Translations under genes and position numbers: made by a program | Shown here: positions 7,376 to 16,987 of the stretch, one piece after another | Layout of the letters: the number at the start of each line of letters is the position of its first letter | Position numbering within the stretch: the stretch's first letter is position 1 | Notes under the pieces: generated by a model | The model's input: only the letters and a program-made list of their open reading frames with translations | Database searches by the model: none | Told to the model about the DNA's origin: nothing | Assembly: GCF_001613245.1 (NCBI RefSeq) | Contig: NZ_BDBZ01000028.1 | Coordinates: 100,900-164,899, forward strand | Length of the DNA stretch: 64,000 nucleotides | Direction: 5' to 3' | Source of the DNA: Nocardia speluncae NBRC 108251 | GTDB lineage: Bacteria > Actinomycetota > Actinomycetes > Mycobacteriales > Mycobacteriaceae

Positions 7376-9975
7376 CGCGTGGACCGAGTCGGATCATCTT
7401 CGTGATCCTGACCATCCTCGGTGCGGTGTCGGCGCTGGCCGCGCTGCCACTGACCGTCGCGCACGCGCAGCCGACCGGGTCGGCCGAGGATTCCGATGCG
7501 CCCCAGTTCCTGAAATTGTCGCTGGATTCGGTGAGTCCGGGCACGGTGACCACCGCGAGCGAACCGCTGCTGACACTGACCGGCACCGTCACCAATATCG
7601 GCGACCGCGGCGTGGACGACGTGACGGTCCGGGTGCAGCGGTCGCAGGCCATCGCCGATCCCAGCGAGCTGCGCACCACTTTGAAGCTGGATCAGGCCAG
7701 CTACGACCACCCGACTCCATTCCAGGACATCGCGGTGCGGTTGGAGCCGGGCGGGCGTCAGCAGTTCACACTGTCGGTGCCGTTGCGGGACGCGTCCGCG
7801 GAATCGTTGAACATCACCGAACCCGGTGTCTATCCGCTACTGCTGAATGTCAACGGAACCCCGGACTACGGTGGCCAGGCACGGTTGGACGATGCCCGTT
7901 TCCTGCTACCGGTACTCGGCCTGCCCGCGGCCGCGGACGGTAGCGCCCCACCGCTACCCGCGCCGGCCAACCCCGCGGTGTCGACGACACTGCTGTGGCC
8001 GGTGGCCGACCGGCCGCGGATGGTGGCCGGTCAGACCGGCGAGCTGGACCGGACGGTCGAACTGACCGACGACGAGCTCGCGGCCTCGCTGAGCCGCGGC
8101 GGCCGGTTGGACGAACTGATCGCAGCGTTGGAATCGGTCGTCGGTGACGACCGCTCGGCGGACGGTCCGGCCTCGGCGATATGCCTGGCCGTCGACCCCG
8201 ATCTGCTGCTCACGGTGCGGGCGATGACCGAGGACTACCGGGTCCTGGCCAGTCCGTCGGATCCCGATGGCGCGACGCGGCCGGGTACGGGTACCGAGGC
8301 GGCGAAACAGTGGCTGGATCGAGTGCGGGGGCTGGCCTCGTCGATGTGCACGGTGGCGTTGCCGTTCGCGCAGGTCGATATTTCCGCGCTGGCGGCGGCC
8401 AACGATCCGGCGCTCACCGCACGGGCACTGGAAGCTCCCGCGCAGATCGTCGATTCCGTCCTCAACACCAGGTCCGTGCGCGGAGTGAGCCTGCCCGATG
8501 CGAGCAGCCTCGACCCGGCCGCGGCACAGCTCCTGAAATCACAGGGTTTCGAAACCGCGGTGCTCGCGGGGAACGCGGTAGCGCCGGAGGGCGGGGCCGG
8601 TGACCCCTACGCCCCGGTGCCGGACGTGGTGCGGTTGCCCGGTATCGCGGGTGCCGCCCCCGCACCGGGGGCGGAGGCCGGACAGCAGGCCGTCCCCGCC
8701 GGTGGTCCGGTACCGGCCGAGGGGCAGCCCCCGACCCCCGACGCTGCGGCACCGCAAAAGCAGGCGGGTAGTGGTGGCGCCTCGACGCGTGATCCCGCGC
8801 TGCGAGTCGCGACCTACGATATCTGGCCCGCCGCGGCACTCGCCGGTATCGGTTCCAACCCACCGACCCCGGCCTACGTCCCCGAATCGGCCCGCTATCC
8901 GGTGACCAACGATTCGCGCAGCGCACGTTTGCAGGATGCGCTGGGCGCGGTTTCCTGGCAGGCGTTGCACGCCGCCCCGGGGCGCCCGCGCTCCCAGCTG
9001 ATCATGCCGCCCCAGCAGTGGGGCGCCAACCGCGACGAGGCCGTCGCGCTGTTGCGCCAGCTCGAACTGCTGGTGGACAACAAACTGGTGAATCCGCGTC
9101 CGTTCGACGATCTGGTCGGGCAGGCACCCGACCCGGCGCCCTATCAACTGTCTCCGTTCCCGGAAGCCGCGCTCGAGGCAGTCCCCGGGCATTTCGCGAT
9201 ACCCGCCCGCGATCAGTCGCACCGCCTGTCCCAGCTGATGCAGGCCATGGTGGAGGTACCCGACACGCAACCGACCCCCCGCGCCTACCTGGATCCGCTA
9301 CGTGACGATCTGGTGCGTGCGCTGTCGCTGTCGGATCGGCGCGGCGGCCCCACCGGGCAGGCCGAGGTATTCGCGCAGCGGCGAATCGAGAAAACCACCG
9401 CGGCGGTGGACGAGATCTACCGCGCGGTGACGGTGCTGCCACCGGGCGGGGTGTACACGCTGGCCTCGGAATCGAGCCCGCTGCTGCTGGTGGCACGCAA
9501 CGACCTGCCCATTTCGATGCGGATCCGCTTCCGGATCGACGCACCGCCGGAAACGAAGATCACCGATATCGGCGAACAGCTGCTCCCACCCCGCGGAACC
9601 CGCTCGTTCCAGATCCCGACCGAGGTCAGTGACAGCCGCAACCTCGTCGTACCGATATCGCTGAGCACACCCGAAGGGGTCCCGCTCGGCCATGCCACCT
9701 CGATTTCGGTGCGTTCCAACGCCTACGGGCAGATTCTGGCGATCATCACCGCATGCGCGGCCGCGCTGTTGTTCCTGCTCGCCGGCCGCAGGCTGTGGCG
9801 CCGGTTCCACGGCGAACGCGATCCGGCCGACAAGGGCGTGGATCCGGGGATCCGGCGGCGAGTGATCCGGCTGGGCCGGGCCCGGCGGCGCAAAACCCGT
9901 CACACCGATCCCGAGGTGAGTGCCGAAGCGCAGGAAACCGGTCGCCACCCGGTGCAGCGCCGCGAACGGGTGTAA
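7372..9975 (+). CDS. DUF6049 family secreted/membrane-anchored protein
   Basis: A large exported protein of unknown biochemical role, homologous by position and layout to mycobacterial Rv3909. It begins with a signal peptide (basic MTRGPSR, a hydrophobic stretch, cleavage after AHA) and ends with one membrane helix (about residues 784-805, ILAIITACAAALLFLLAGRR) and a basic cytoplasmic tail of about 60 residues. The body is therefore outside the cell and contains a Pro/Ala/Gly-rich insert around residues 425-465. It overlaps the Nudix gene (ATGA) and precedes murJ, which suggests a role in cell-wall assembly; this is inference from position. Confidence 0.85.
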   Translation: MTRGPSRIIFVILTILGAVSALAALPLTVAHAQPTGSAEDSDAPQFLKLSLDSVSPGTVTTASEPLLTLTGTVTNIGDRGVDDVTVRVQRSQAIADPSELRTTLKLDQASYDHPTPFQDIAVRLEPGGRQQFTLSVPLRDASAESLNITEPGVYPLLLNVNGTPDYGGQARLDDARFLLPVLGLPAAADGSAPPLPAPANPAVSTTLLWPVADRPRMVAGQTGELDRTVELTDDELAASLSRGGRLDELIAALESVVGDDRSADGPASAICLAVDPDLLLTVRAMTEDYRVLASPSDPDGATRPGTGTEAAKQWLDRVRGLASSMCTVALPFAQVDISALAAANDPALTARALEAPAQIVDSVLNTRSVRGVSLPDASSLDPAAAQLLKSQGFETAVLAGNAVAPEGGAGDPYAPVPDVVRLPGIAGAAPAPGAEAGQQAVPAGGPVPAEGQPPTPDAAAPQKQAGSGGASTRDPALRVATYDIWPAAALAGIGSNPPTPAYVPESARYPVTNDSRSARLQDALGAVSWQALHAAPGRPRSQLIMPPQQWGANRDEAVALLRQLELLVDNKLVNPRPFDDLVGQAPDPAPYQLSPFPEAALEAVPGHFAIPARDQSHRLSQLMQAMVEVPDTQPTPRAYLDPLRDDLVRALSLSDRRGGPTGQAEVFAQRRIEKTTAAVDEIYRAVTVLPPGGVYTLASESSPLLLVARNDLPISMRIRFRIDAPPETKITDIGEQLLPPRGTRSFQIPTEVSDSRNLVVPISLSTPEGVPLGHATSISVRSNAYGQILAIITACAAALLFLLAGRRLWRRFHGERDPADKGVDPGIRRRVIRLGRARRRKTRHTDPEVSAEAQETGRHPVQRRERV

Positions 9976-10226
9976 ACCGGGCTCCTCGATGTCGCGGATA
10001 GGTCATCCACCGGACGACCTGGGGAGATGACCGGCGCGGGTGTCGCATGGAAGATAGAGGGGTGCGCGCACCGGCGCTTCGGGTCCGTCCGGGGTACCGG
10101 TGCGCGGCCGGATACGGCATGCCGTCCGCACCGTACAGTTCGTTGCGCGCAGCAGCGGCGGCGAAGTGTTCGGCACGACACAGGGGACAACCGGCAAACG
10201 GGGGTCCGGGCGATACAGGAGGCATG

Positions 10227-13200
10227 ATGAGCGACGATGAATCCTCCGCTCATCGGCAGCAGCCCGGTACACAGCCCGACGGTCCACGAGGCCGGCGGGC
10301 ACCCAGCGCACCGTGGGAGCGGGTGCCTCCGTCTCCCGGAGCGGAGCCGGAGATGACCGGCCACCCGCGCGATACCGACCGCGATTCCTTCCGCGAGCCG
10401 CCACCTCAGCTGCGCCGGCCCGACCGGCCGGCCGATCCCGGACCCCGCCCCGGCCCGCCGGCCCGGCATCCGGACCCCGGTCCGGGCCCGCATCCAGGGG
10501 CGGATCGGTATGCCGGGAACCGGCAGCGGCCCCCCGCGCCCGATAACCGGAACCCAGCGCCCGGTCGGCCGCAAAACCCGCCGTCCGGCGCGCGGCCTGC
10601 CGTACCGCCCCCGCCTCCTGGCGGCCGGCCCCCGGTGCCTCCTGCGAATCCGCGGCCTGGCGGTCGGCCCGGTATGCCGCCGCTCGAACCACCGGCCGGC
10701 GCACGGCCCGACCAGATACGGTCCGCACCGCCTTCGGCACCGCATCCCGCAGTGCCGCCCGCGAATCGCCCCTCGGCGTTCCGGCCACCCGCACCCCCCG
10801 CCGGGCGTCCGCAGCCAGGACCCGGCCGGCCATACGAGGCACAACCCGATGCCGGCCACCGGCGTTCCGTTCCGCCCCTGCCCCCGCAACAGCCGCGGCC
10901 CGAGCCCGGCGCTCCCCCGAGTGGGCCCGCTTCCGAACCATTTCCGGCCCAGCGGATGCGGCCGATCCAGCAGAATCGTGTTCCCGAACGGCCATCGCGC
11001 CCGGCCGATCGGCAGAACCCCGCACCCACACAGAATCCGGGTGCTCCCGGTCCGCGGCAGCCGAACCGGCCGGGGCCGCAGGCACCGCGGCCCGGGAATC
11101 CGCAGCCCCCACCGCGCCGGCAGGCGCCGCCGTCGCAGCCGCTGCGCCAGGTCCCCCCTGCACGCGAACCGCAGCGCGCCGCGCCCAACCGGATTCCGGC
11201 GGCCGCCGGTAACCGGCCATGCACCGGCCCGCTGCCCGCAGTTGCCGTGGCCGAGCCGGGCGAGGCGGGCGTCACGGGGGACAAGCCGGACAACAGCCAG
11301 TCCAGGCTGCTCAAGGACTCCGGTTCGATCGCGATCGCCACCCTGATCAGCCGCATCACCGGATTCGGTAAACAGCTGCTGCTGCTCGCGGTGCTCGGCC
11401 CGGCCATCGCCAGTTCGTTCACGTCGGCCAGCCTGATTCCGAACATGATCGCCGAACTGGTGCTCGGCGCCGTGCTCACTGCCATCGTGGTGCCCACACT
11501 TGTCCGGGCCGAACAGGAGGACCCCGATCAGGGCGCCGCGTTCATCCGGCGGCTCGTCACGGCCGCTGCCGTCATCCTCGGTACCGCTGCCGTCCTGGCG
11601 ACCGCCGCGGCGCCGGTTCTGGCGACCCACGTTTTCGTCTCCGCAGACGGCAAGGTCAATACGTCGCTCACCACGGCACTGACCTTCCTGCTGGTCCCGG
11701 CCGTATTGTTCTACGGGCTGTCTGCCCTGTTCACCGCCATCCTCAACACTCGAGGGGCGTTCAAACCCGGCGCGTGGGCTCCCGTCCTCAACAATGTGGT
11801 GGTGCTGGTGGTGCTCGGGCTCTACGCCTTGACACCCGGCGAGATCACCCTGGATCCGGTCCGGATGAGCGATCCGAAACTGCTCGTCCTCGGCTGCGGC
11901 GTCACCCTCGGCGTGATCGTGCAGGCGGTCAGCCTGCTGCCGGCCATCCGCCGCCAAGGTATCGATCTGCGCCCGCTCTGGGGTATGGACAACCGGCTCA
12001 AACAGTTCGGCACCATGGCCGCGGCGATCATTCTGTACGTGCTGATCAGCCAGATCGGCGGTATTTTCGCGAACAACATCTCCTCGCGCGCCGATGAAGC
12101 CGGGCCGGCGATCTACCAAAATGCCTGGCTGTTGCTGCAGTTGCCGTACGGCGTTATCGGCGTCACCCTGCTCACCGCGATCATGCCGCGCCTCAGCCGT
12201 AACGCCGCCAATGACGACACCCCCGCGGTGGTCGACGACCTGTCGGCTGCCACCAGGCTGACAATGATCGCGCTGATCCCGATCGTCACCTTCCTGACCT
12301 TCGCGGGGCCCCAGGTCGGCGATGCACTGTTCGGGTACGCACGTTTCGCCGAGGACGCCTCTCGCCTCGGTATGGCGGTCAGTTTCTCGGCCTTCACCCT
12401 GATCCCGTACTCGCTCGTACTGATCCATCTGCGGGTTTTCTACGCACGCGAACAGGCGTGGACCCCGACGTGGATCATCCTCGGGATCACTGCTGTCAAG
12501 ATCCTGTTCTCGGCGCTGGCCCCGCTCATCGCCGACAGCAGCGACCAGGTCGTGATCGTTCTCGGTATCGCCACCGGCCTCGGTTTCACCACCGGCGCGG
12601 TGATCGGCGGCTGGCTGCTGCACCGCAGCTTGGGCGATCTGCGAATGGCCAATGTGGGACGTACGGTCAGCCGGGTGCTGCTGTCCTCGCTGGCCGGCGG
12701 CGCCGTCATGCTCATCGCCGACCGGGTGATGGGCCTGGACCGGCTCACCGATTCCCTCGGCGGGCCGGGCTCGTTCATCCGGGTGGTGATCACTGCGATC
12801 GTGATGTTCGCGGTGGCGTTCGGGCTGATGCGCCTGGCCGGGATCCCCGAGGTCGTCGCCATCACGGTCGCGATTTCGCGGCGGCTCGGCATCACCCCAC
12901 CGGCGCCCCCGCTGGATCTCGACGAACCGGCCGAAGAAGAGCGCACCACGCGGATCCTGCGGCGGCCCGACCCGTATCTCGCGTACTCCGGCTTCGATTC
13001 GGCCATGGACGCACAGAGCACAATGGTGCTACCGGTGATTCGCCCGGACTCGGTTGATCGCACCGCGCCGGGCCAGTTCCCGTACCCTGATCGGCAGACC
13101 GGCACAAGTGGCAGACCCGCCCAGTTTGCGGCATACCAGGGCGAAGGAGGTCCGAGGGTGAGCGACGACGCGGTGGGCAAGGTCCCAGCCGCCGATCCTG

Positions 13201-15026
13201 CGCGGAATCCGGCGAGCGGACGCTTGTCCACCGATGTTCCCCCGGAGCGCTCGGAGCCGGGTGAAGCGCGCACCCAGCGTGCGGATACCGGTTCCGCCGA
13301 ATCCGCCCACCCGCCCGAGCAGACGCCGGACAGCGGGCCACAGTACGACGACATAGCTGCTGAGCAGCCCGACGATCACCTGTCCGAGGAGCGCGTTCAG
13401 CGCACCGGCGCCACGGTATCGGCCACCGATCCGGTCTACGACACCGGGATGATCGCCGTACCACCGATTACGCAGGCGAGCCGGGTGCAGCGTGGGCCAA
13501 AACTCATCGCCGGTGCTTCCGTGGCCGGCGGGCGATACCGGCTGCTCGCCGACCACGGTGGCGCGCGCGGCCTGAAGTTCTGGCAGGCGCTCGATATCAA
13601 GCTCGATCGGGAAGTGGCGCTGACCTTCGTCGACGCCGATCAGCGGGCGGCGAGCGACTCCGGACAGGACGGTCCGCAGGCCATCCTGTCCCGCACGCTG
13701 CGTTTGGGCCGTATCAATTCACCGGGCTTGGCGCGTGTACTGGATGTGGTGCGCGGCAGCTCCGGCGGCATCGTGGTGGCCGAATGGACACCGGGGCGTT
13801 CGCTGCGTGAAATGGCCGAGATCGTCCCGTCACCGATCGGCGCCGCGCGCGCCATCCGAGTACTGGCCTCGGCCACCGAAATGGCGCACCGCAGCGGCGG
13901 CGCACTGTCCATCGACCATCCGGACCGGATCCGCATCAGTGCAAACGGTGATGCGGTACTGGCGTTCCCCGGAACCCTCGGCGATGCCGACCCACAGAGC
14001 GATGTCCGCGGTCTGGGCGCGATGCTCTACGCGCTCATCACCGCCCGGTGGCCACTGCGGACCGTCGGCGTCAGCGGGAACGCCGCCACGGTGGGCGGGC
14101 TGCGTCTGGCCGATTTCGGTTCCGACGGCACCCCCGTGGAACCCCGCCAGATCCGGCCGGAGGTCCCCTTCGAGATCTCGGCCGTGGCCGTACGCTCTCT
14201 GGAACCGAACAAGGGCGTTCGCACTGCCGCCACCATCCAGCACGTGCTGGAACAAGCGTCGGTGGTGGACCAGAAGACCGATTTCATCCCCGTATTGCGG
14301 CTGGGACAGCGCGCCCCGGCACCGGCCGACGAATCGCTGGCCGACCCAGAACTGCTGGCCGCCGAACGCGAGAAGTCGCAGCGGATGATGTGGATCATGG
14401 TGGCCCTGGGGATCCTGACCGCGCTAGTGGTCGGCATCGTCATCTGGTGGATGGTGAGCGTTTTCGCACCGGGCGATTCCAGTGAACCGCTCAACGAGCA
14501 GCGCGTGATCGGTTTGACGACCAGTCGCGCGCCGGAGGAGTCACCGGGCTCGGCGGCCCCGCCGAGTGCGCCCGCCGGGGCTGCCGGCGTACCGGTGCCG
14601 ATCTCGGGGATTACGGTGTTCTCCCCGGAGGGCACACCGGACGACGCCGACGGCGGGCCCGCGGCGATGGACGGTGACCCGGCCACCTCGTGGAGCACCG
14701 ACCAATACTTCCAGCAGTTCCCGGCGTTGAAGCAGGGGGTCGGCTTGCTGGCGACACTGCCGAGCCCGGCGAACCTCACCAAGGTCACCATCACGTCGCC
14801 GACCCCGGGAACCTCCGTCGAGATCCGGACCTCCCCCACCGAAACACCCACTCTGGACCAGACCCAGCTCGCCGGTACCGCGGTGCTGGGCGACGGGGTC
14901 ACGGAGGTGCCGGTGCAGAGCGATCAGGCTGCCCGCTACGTCCTGATCTGGGTCACCGGCCTGGGTAATTCCGGTGCTCAGTTCCAGAGCTCGATCGCCG
15001 AGCTGGGTTTCGAAGCAAAGTCCTGA
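10227..15026 (+). CDS. murJ: Lipid II flippase MurJ fused to a pseudokinase and an extracellular domain
   Basis: Flips lipid II across the cytoplasmic membrane for peptidoglycan synthesis. Layout: about 350 Pro-rich disordered residues, a MurJ/MviN multi-helix domain (about 361-890), a polar linker, a kinase-like domain (about 1089-1375, opening AGGRYRLLADHG and keeping EVALTFVDAD where an active kinase has its lysine), one membrane helix (about 1386-1414) and an extracellular beta-rich domain that resembles discoidin-type folds. No HRD or DFG motif is visible, so it is a pseudokinase, as in M. tuberculosis Rv3910, where the domain recruits FhaA after PknB phosphorylation. AGGAGG lies 4 nt before ATG 10227; ATG 10224 would be only 1 nt from it. 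At 1599 aa it is longer than the mycobacterial protein (about 1184). Confidence 0.93.
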   Translation: MSDDESSAHRQQPGTQPDGPRGRRAPSAPWERVPPSPGAEPEMTGHPRDTDRDSFREPPPQLRRPDRPADPGPRPGPPARHPDPGPGPHPGADRYAGNRQRPPAPDNRNPAPGRPQNPPSGARPAVPPPPPGGRPPVPPANPRPGGRPGMPPLEPPAGARPDQIRSAPPSAPHPAVPPANRPSAFRPPAPPAGRPQPGPGRPYEAQPDAGHRRSVPPLPPQQPRPEPGAPPSGPASEPFPAQRMRPIQQNRVPERPSRPADRQNPAPTQNPGAPGPRQPNRPGPQAPRPGNPQPPPRRQAPPSQPLRQVPPAREPQRAAPNRIPAAAGNRPCTGPLPAVAVAEPGEAGVTGDKPDNSQSRLLKDSGSIAIATLISRITGFGKQLLLLAVLGPAIASSFTSASLIPNMIAELVLGAVLTAIVVPTLVRAEQEDPDQGAAFIRRLVTAAAVILGTAAVLATAAAPVLATHVFVSADGKVNTSLTTALTFLLVPAVLFYGLSALFTAILNTRGAFKPGAWAPVLNNVVVLVVLGLYALTPGEITLDPVRMSDPKLLVLGCGVTLGVIVQAVSLLPAIRRQGIDLRPLWGMDNRLKQFGTMAAAIILYVLISQIGGIFANNISSRADEAGPAIYQNAWLLLQLPYGVIGVTLLTAIMPRLSRNAANDDTPAVVDDLSAATRLTMIALIPIVTFLTFAGPQVGDALFGYARFAEDASRLGMAVSFSAFTLIPYSLVLIHLRVFYAREQAWTPTWIILGITAVKILFSALAPLIADSSDQVVIVLGIATGLGFTTGAVIGGWLLHRSLGDLRMANVGRTVSRVLLSSLAGGAVMLIADRVMGLDRLTDSLGGPGSFIRVVITAIVMFAVAFGLMRLAGIPEVVAITVAISRRLGITPPAPPLDLDEPAEEERTTRILRRPDPYLAYSGFDSAMDAQSTMVLPVIRPDSVDRTAPGQFPYPDRQTGTSGRPAQFAAYQGEGGPRVSDDAVGKVPAADPARNPASGRLSTDVPPERSEPGEARTQRADTGSAESAHPPEQTPDSGPQYDDIAAEQPDDHLSEERVQRTGATVSATDPVYDTGMIAVPPITQASRVQRGPKLIAGASVAGGRYRLLADHGGARGLKFWQALDIKLDREVALTFVDADQRAASDSGQDGPQAILSRTLRLGRINSPGLARVLDVVRGSSGGIVVAEWTPGRSLREMAEIVPSPIGAARAIRVLASATEMAHRSGGALSIDHPDRIRISANGDAVLAFPGTLGDADPQSDVRGLGAMLYALITARWPLRTVGVSGNAATVGGLRLADFGSDGTPVEPRQIRPEVPFEISAVAVRSLEPNKGVRTAATIQHVLEQASVVDQKTDFIPVLRLGQRAPAPADESLADPELLAAEREKSQRMMWIMVALGILTALVVGIVIWWMVSVFAPGDSSEPLNEQRVIGLTTSRAPEESPGSAAPPSAPAGAAGVPVPISGITVFSPEGTPDDADGGPAAMDGDPATSWSTDQYFQQFPALKQGVGLLATLPSPANLTKVTITSPTPGTSVEIRTSPTETPTLDQTQLAGTAVLGDGVTEVPVQSDQAARYVLIWVTGLGNSGAQFQSSIAELGFEAKS

Positions 15027-15238
15027 CCTGCTCTTTCGTCGCGCCGTGACGATATCCGGAGGAACCTGATCCGGTTGCCGCGCAGTAACAGCCGGGATAT
15101 GATCACGATCCGCGCTCCCAGGAGGGAGCCGGTGGGATCAGGGGTACGGTTCCGCTCGCTGAGTACACGCAGTAATCACCACCGGCCGGCTCGCGCCGCG
15201 CCGAAGCTGTCGTGGGCAGTTGTCCAAGGGGTTGGCTA

Positions 15239-15871
15239 TTGTCGTCCGAATTGAATGCGGGGGTTCGCGGGGGGACAGCGCCGGCTCCTGGGGCGGAGAC
15301 GCGAGAATCCGGGTTCGATATCACCTCGGATACCGAATTGCTGCGAGCACACGCTGCCGGGGCACCACACGCCTTCGCCGAGCTGGTCCGCCGGCACAAC
15401 GACCATCTCTGGCAGACCGCCGCGCGCGTCTGCTACACCCCCGAGGACGCTGCCGATTCTCTCCAGGAAGCCCTGCTGTCGGCTCATCGCAACGCGGGCT
15501 CCTTTCGCGGTGAATCGGGGGTCCGCACCTGGTTGCACCGCATCGTCGTCAATGCCTGTCTGGACCGAATCCGGCGTAATCGCGCCCGGCGGGACGTGGT
15601 CCTCCCGCCGGAGGTTTGGCCCGAAATATCCGACTACGCCGACGAATACAGCCGTATCGATATCTCCATAGTGCTGGAACGTGCCCTGTTCGCGCTCCCA
15701 CCGGACCAACGTGCGGCGGTGGTGGCCGTGGATGTGGAGGGGTACAGCGTCGCCGATGCGGCCGGCCTACTCGGTGTTCCGGTGGGAACGATCAAGAGCC
15801 GATGTGCGCGGGCGCGACAACGGCTCAAGGCCGAATTGGATTCGCTGAACGGGGAGGGGAACCGGATGTAG
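15239..15871 (+). CDS. sigM: RNA polymerase ECF sigma factor SigM
   Basis: An extracytoplasmic-function sigma factor. The sigma-2 region (FAELVRRHNDHLWQTAARV to FRGESGVRTWLHRIVVNACLD) lies near residues 35-95, and a sigma-4 helix-turn-helix (LPPDQRAAVVAVDVEGYSVADAAG, GTIKSRCARAR) near residues 145-195. The gene lies between murJ and an anti-sigma-like gene, as in mycobacteria. The start used is TTG 15239, 7 nt after an AAGGGG site; an in-frame GTG at 15212 without a ribosome site is the alternative. The product is about 210 aa. Confidence 0.9.
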   Translation: MSSELNAGVRGGTAPAPGAETRESGFDITSDTELLRAHAAGAPHAFAELVRRHNDHLWQTAARVCYTPEDAADSLQEALLSAHRNAGSFRGESGVRTWLHRIVVNACLDRIRRNRARRDVVLPPEVWPEISDYADEYSRIDISIVLERALFALPPDQRAAVVAVDVEGYSVADAAGLLGVPVGTIKSRCARARQRLKAELDSLNGEGNRM

Positions 15872-16000
15872 GGCCGACGCGTCCAAACCAGTGACACATT
15901 TTCCCTCTCGAATGGGATGTACTCACCGGAGTGCAACCGCAGAATCCCGGAATCGAAACCCGAGCCAGATGAACGCAGCAGCATTGGAGGTGCGAAGGAC

Positions 16001-16855
16001 ATGAGCCCCGTTCCGCAACCTCCTTTCCCCACGGAGTTGCTCGCCGATCTGCACGCCGGAAATATCGACCCCGAGCTCGAGGCCCGGCTCTGGCCGGCGG
16101 TCCGGCAGGATCCGGATGCTCGGCGTTATCTCGAGTCGCTGGACGCATTGCGCACATCCCTCACCGGCCTCGCCCAGTCCGATCAGGTGGTCCGGCCGAT
16201 GCCGACGGATATCGCGGCCCGGCTGGAGGCGTTCGCCGAATCCCTCGGGAGCGAAGCCGGCCGCAAGGACGGCGCCGATACCGCTGAGCCGGTAGAGGCA
16301 ACGGTGCCACTCGGCGATATCCCGGCCTCTCCGCCGGCGCTCACCGCAAGATTCGGCGCCACGATGAGGTCGGGTCGGCCCGCTCCGGCGGCAGCCCCGG
16401 CCGGTGGAGCGCCGATATCGCTGGACGCCCATCGTCGGCGCCGGCGGTTCACCGCCGCCATCGCCGCAGCCGCGGCGGTGCTGATCTGCGCCGGCGCCGC
16501 GCTACTGGTCGGCATTCGGCCCGACGGCGAAACGGCGCCGACTGCCGCGCCCACCGGCACCGCAGGCACAGAATCGGGTGCCGAGTTCGATACGGCCATC
16601 GCGCTGCGGGCCCTGGGCCGCCACGATGTGCCCGGCCGGCTGGCCGACCCCGCGGCGCTCGTTGCGTGTGTCCGTGCCGCCGGGGTCGATCGCCCAGTGC
16701 TCGGATCCACCGAAATGCGGTTCCGCGACCGGGACGACGCGGTGCTGATACTCGTCGGCGGGCGAAACGGTGCGCAGGTCACCGCACTCGTCGTCGGCCC
16801 CGCGTGCGGACCGGGCAACCCGGAATTGCTGACGGCGATCACCGATATCGGCTGA
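16001..16855 (+). CDS. rsmA: Anti-sigma-M factor, RsmA-like membrane protein
   Basis: A 284-aa protein likely to sequester SigM at the membrane. It has a cytoplasmic N-terminal helical segment (ELLADLHAGNIDPELEARLW, resembling an anti-sigma domain), one membrane helix (FTAAIAAAAAVLICAGAALL, about residues 148-168) and an extracytoplasmic C-terminal half. It lies 129 nt after sigM, the position of Rv3912 (RsmA) in M. tuberculosis. The symbol here means the anti-sigma factor, not the rRNA methyltransferase of the same name. ATG 16001 is preferred over ATG 15917 because GGAGG lies upstream and the homologous region begins there. Confidence 0.82.
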   Translation: MSPVPQPPFPTELLADLHAGNIDPELEARLWPAVRQDPDARRYLESLDALRTSLTGLAQSDQVVRPMPTDIAARLEAFAESLGSEAGRKDGADTAEPVEATVPLGDIPASPPALTARFGATMRSGRPAPAAAPAGGAPISLDAHRRRRRFTAAIAAAAAVLICAGAALLVGIRPDGETAPTAAPTGTAGTESGAEFDTAIALRALGRHDVPGRLADPAALVACVRAAGVDRPVLGSTEMRFRDRDDAVLILVGGRNGAQVTALVVGPACGPGNPELLTAITDIG

Positions 16856-16920
16856 GGATGCCTCCGGCTCGCTCCGGCCGTGCGCGTTACGCTCGTCGCG
16901 GCCCGGTACAGGCCGTCGTC

Positions 16921-16949
16921 GGGAACAAAGCCCGTCTACCCTGTTGTTG
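16921..16949 (+). promoter_or_regulatory. Putative SigH/SigR-type promoter of trxB
   Basis: GGGAAC at 16921-16926 is followed after 16 nt by GTTG (16943-16946) and after 19 nt by a second GTTG (16946-16949). GGAAY...GTT is the consensus for actinobacterial disulfide-stress sigma factors (SigR, SigH), and thioredoxin systems are classic members of those regulons. The 39-nt distance to the trxB start suits a leader. Confidence 0.5.
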
Positions 16950-16987
16950 ACCGAGACGTCCCCATCAGCTTTCTCCGGAAGGGCCCC

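Noticed and set aside
9900..12623. 907-codon minus-strand frame opposite murJ
   Set aside because: It is an antisense shadow produced by high GC and Pro-rich codons; the plus strand carries the MurJ domain.
15061..15090. GGAACC upstream of sigM as an autoregulated ECF promoter
   Set aside because: No CGTC or GTT-type -10 lies at 16-18 nt, so the promoter is not supported.
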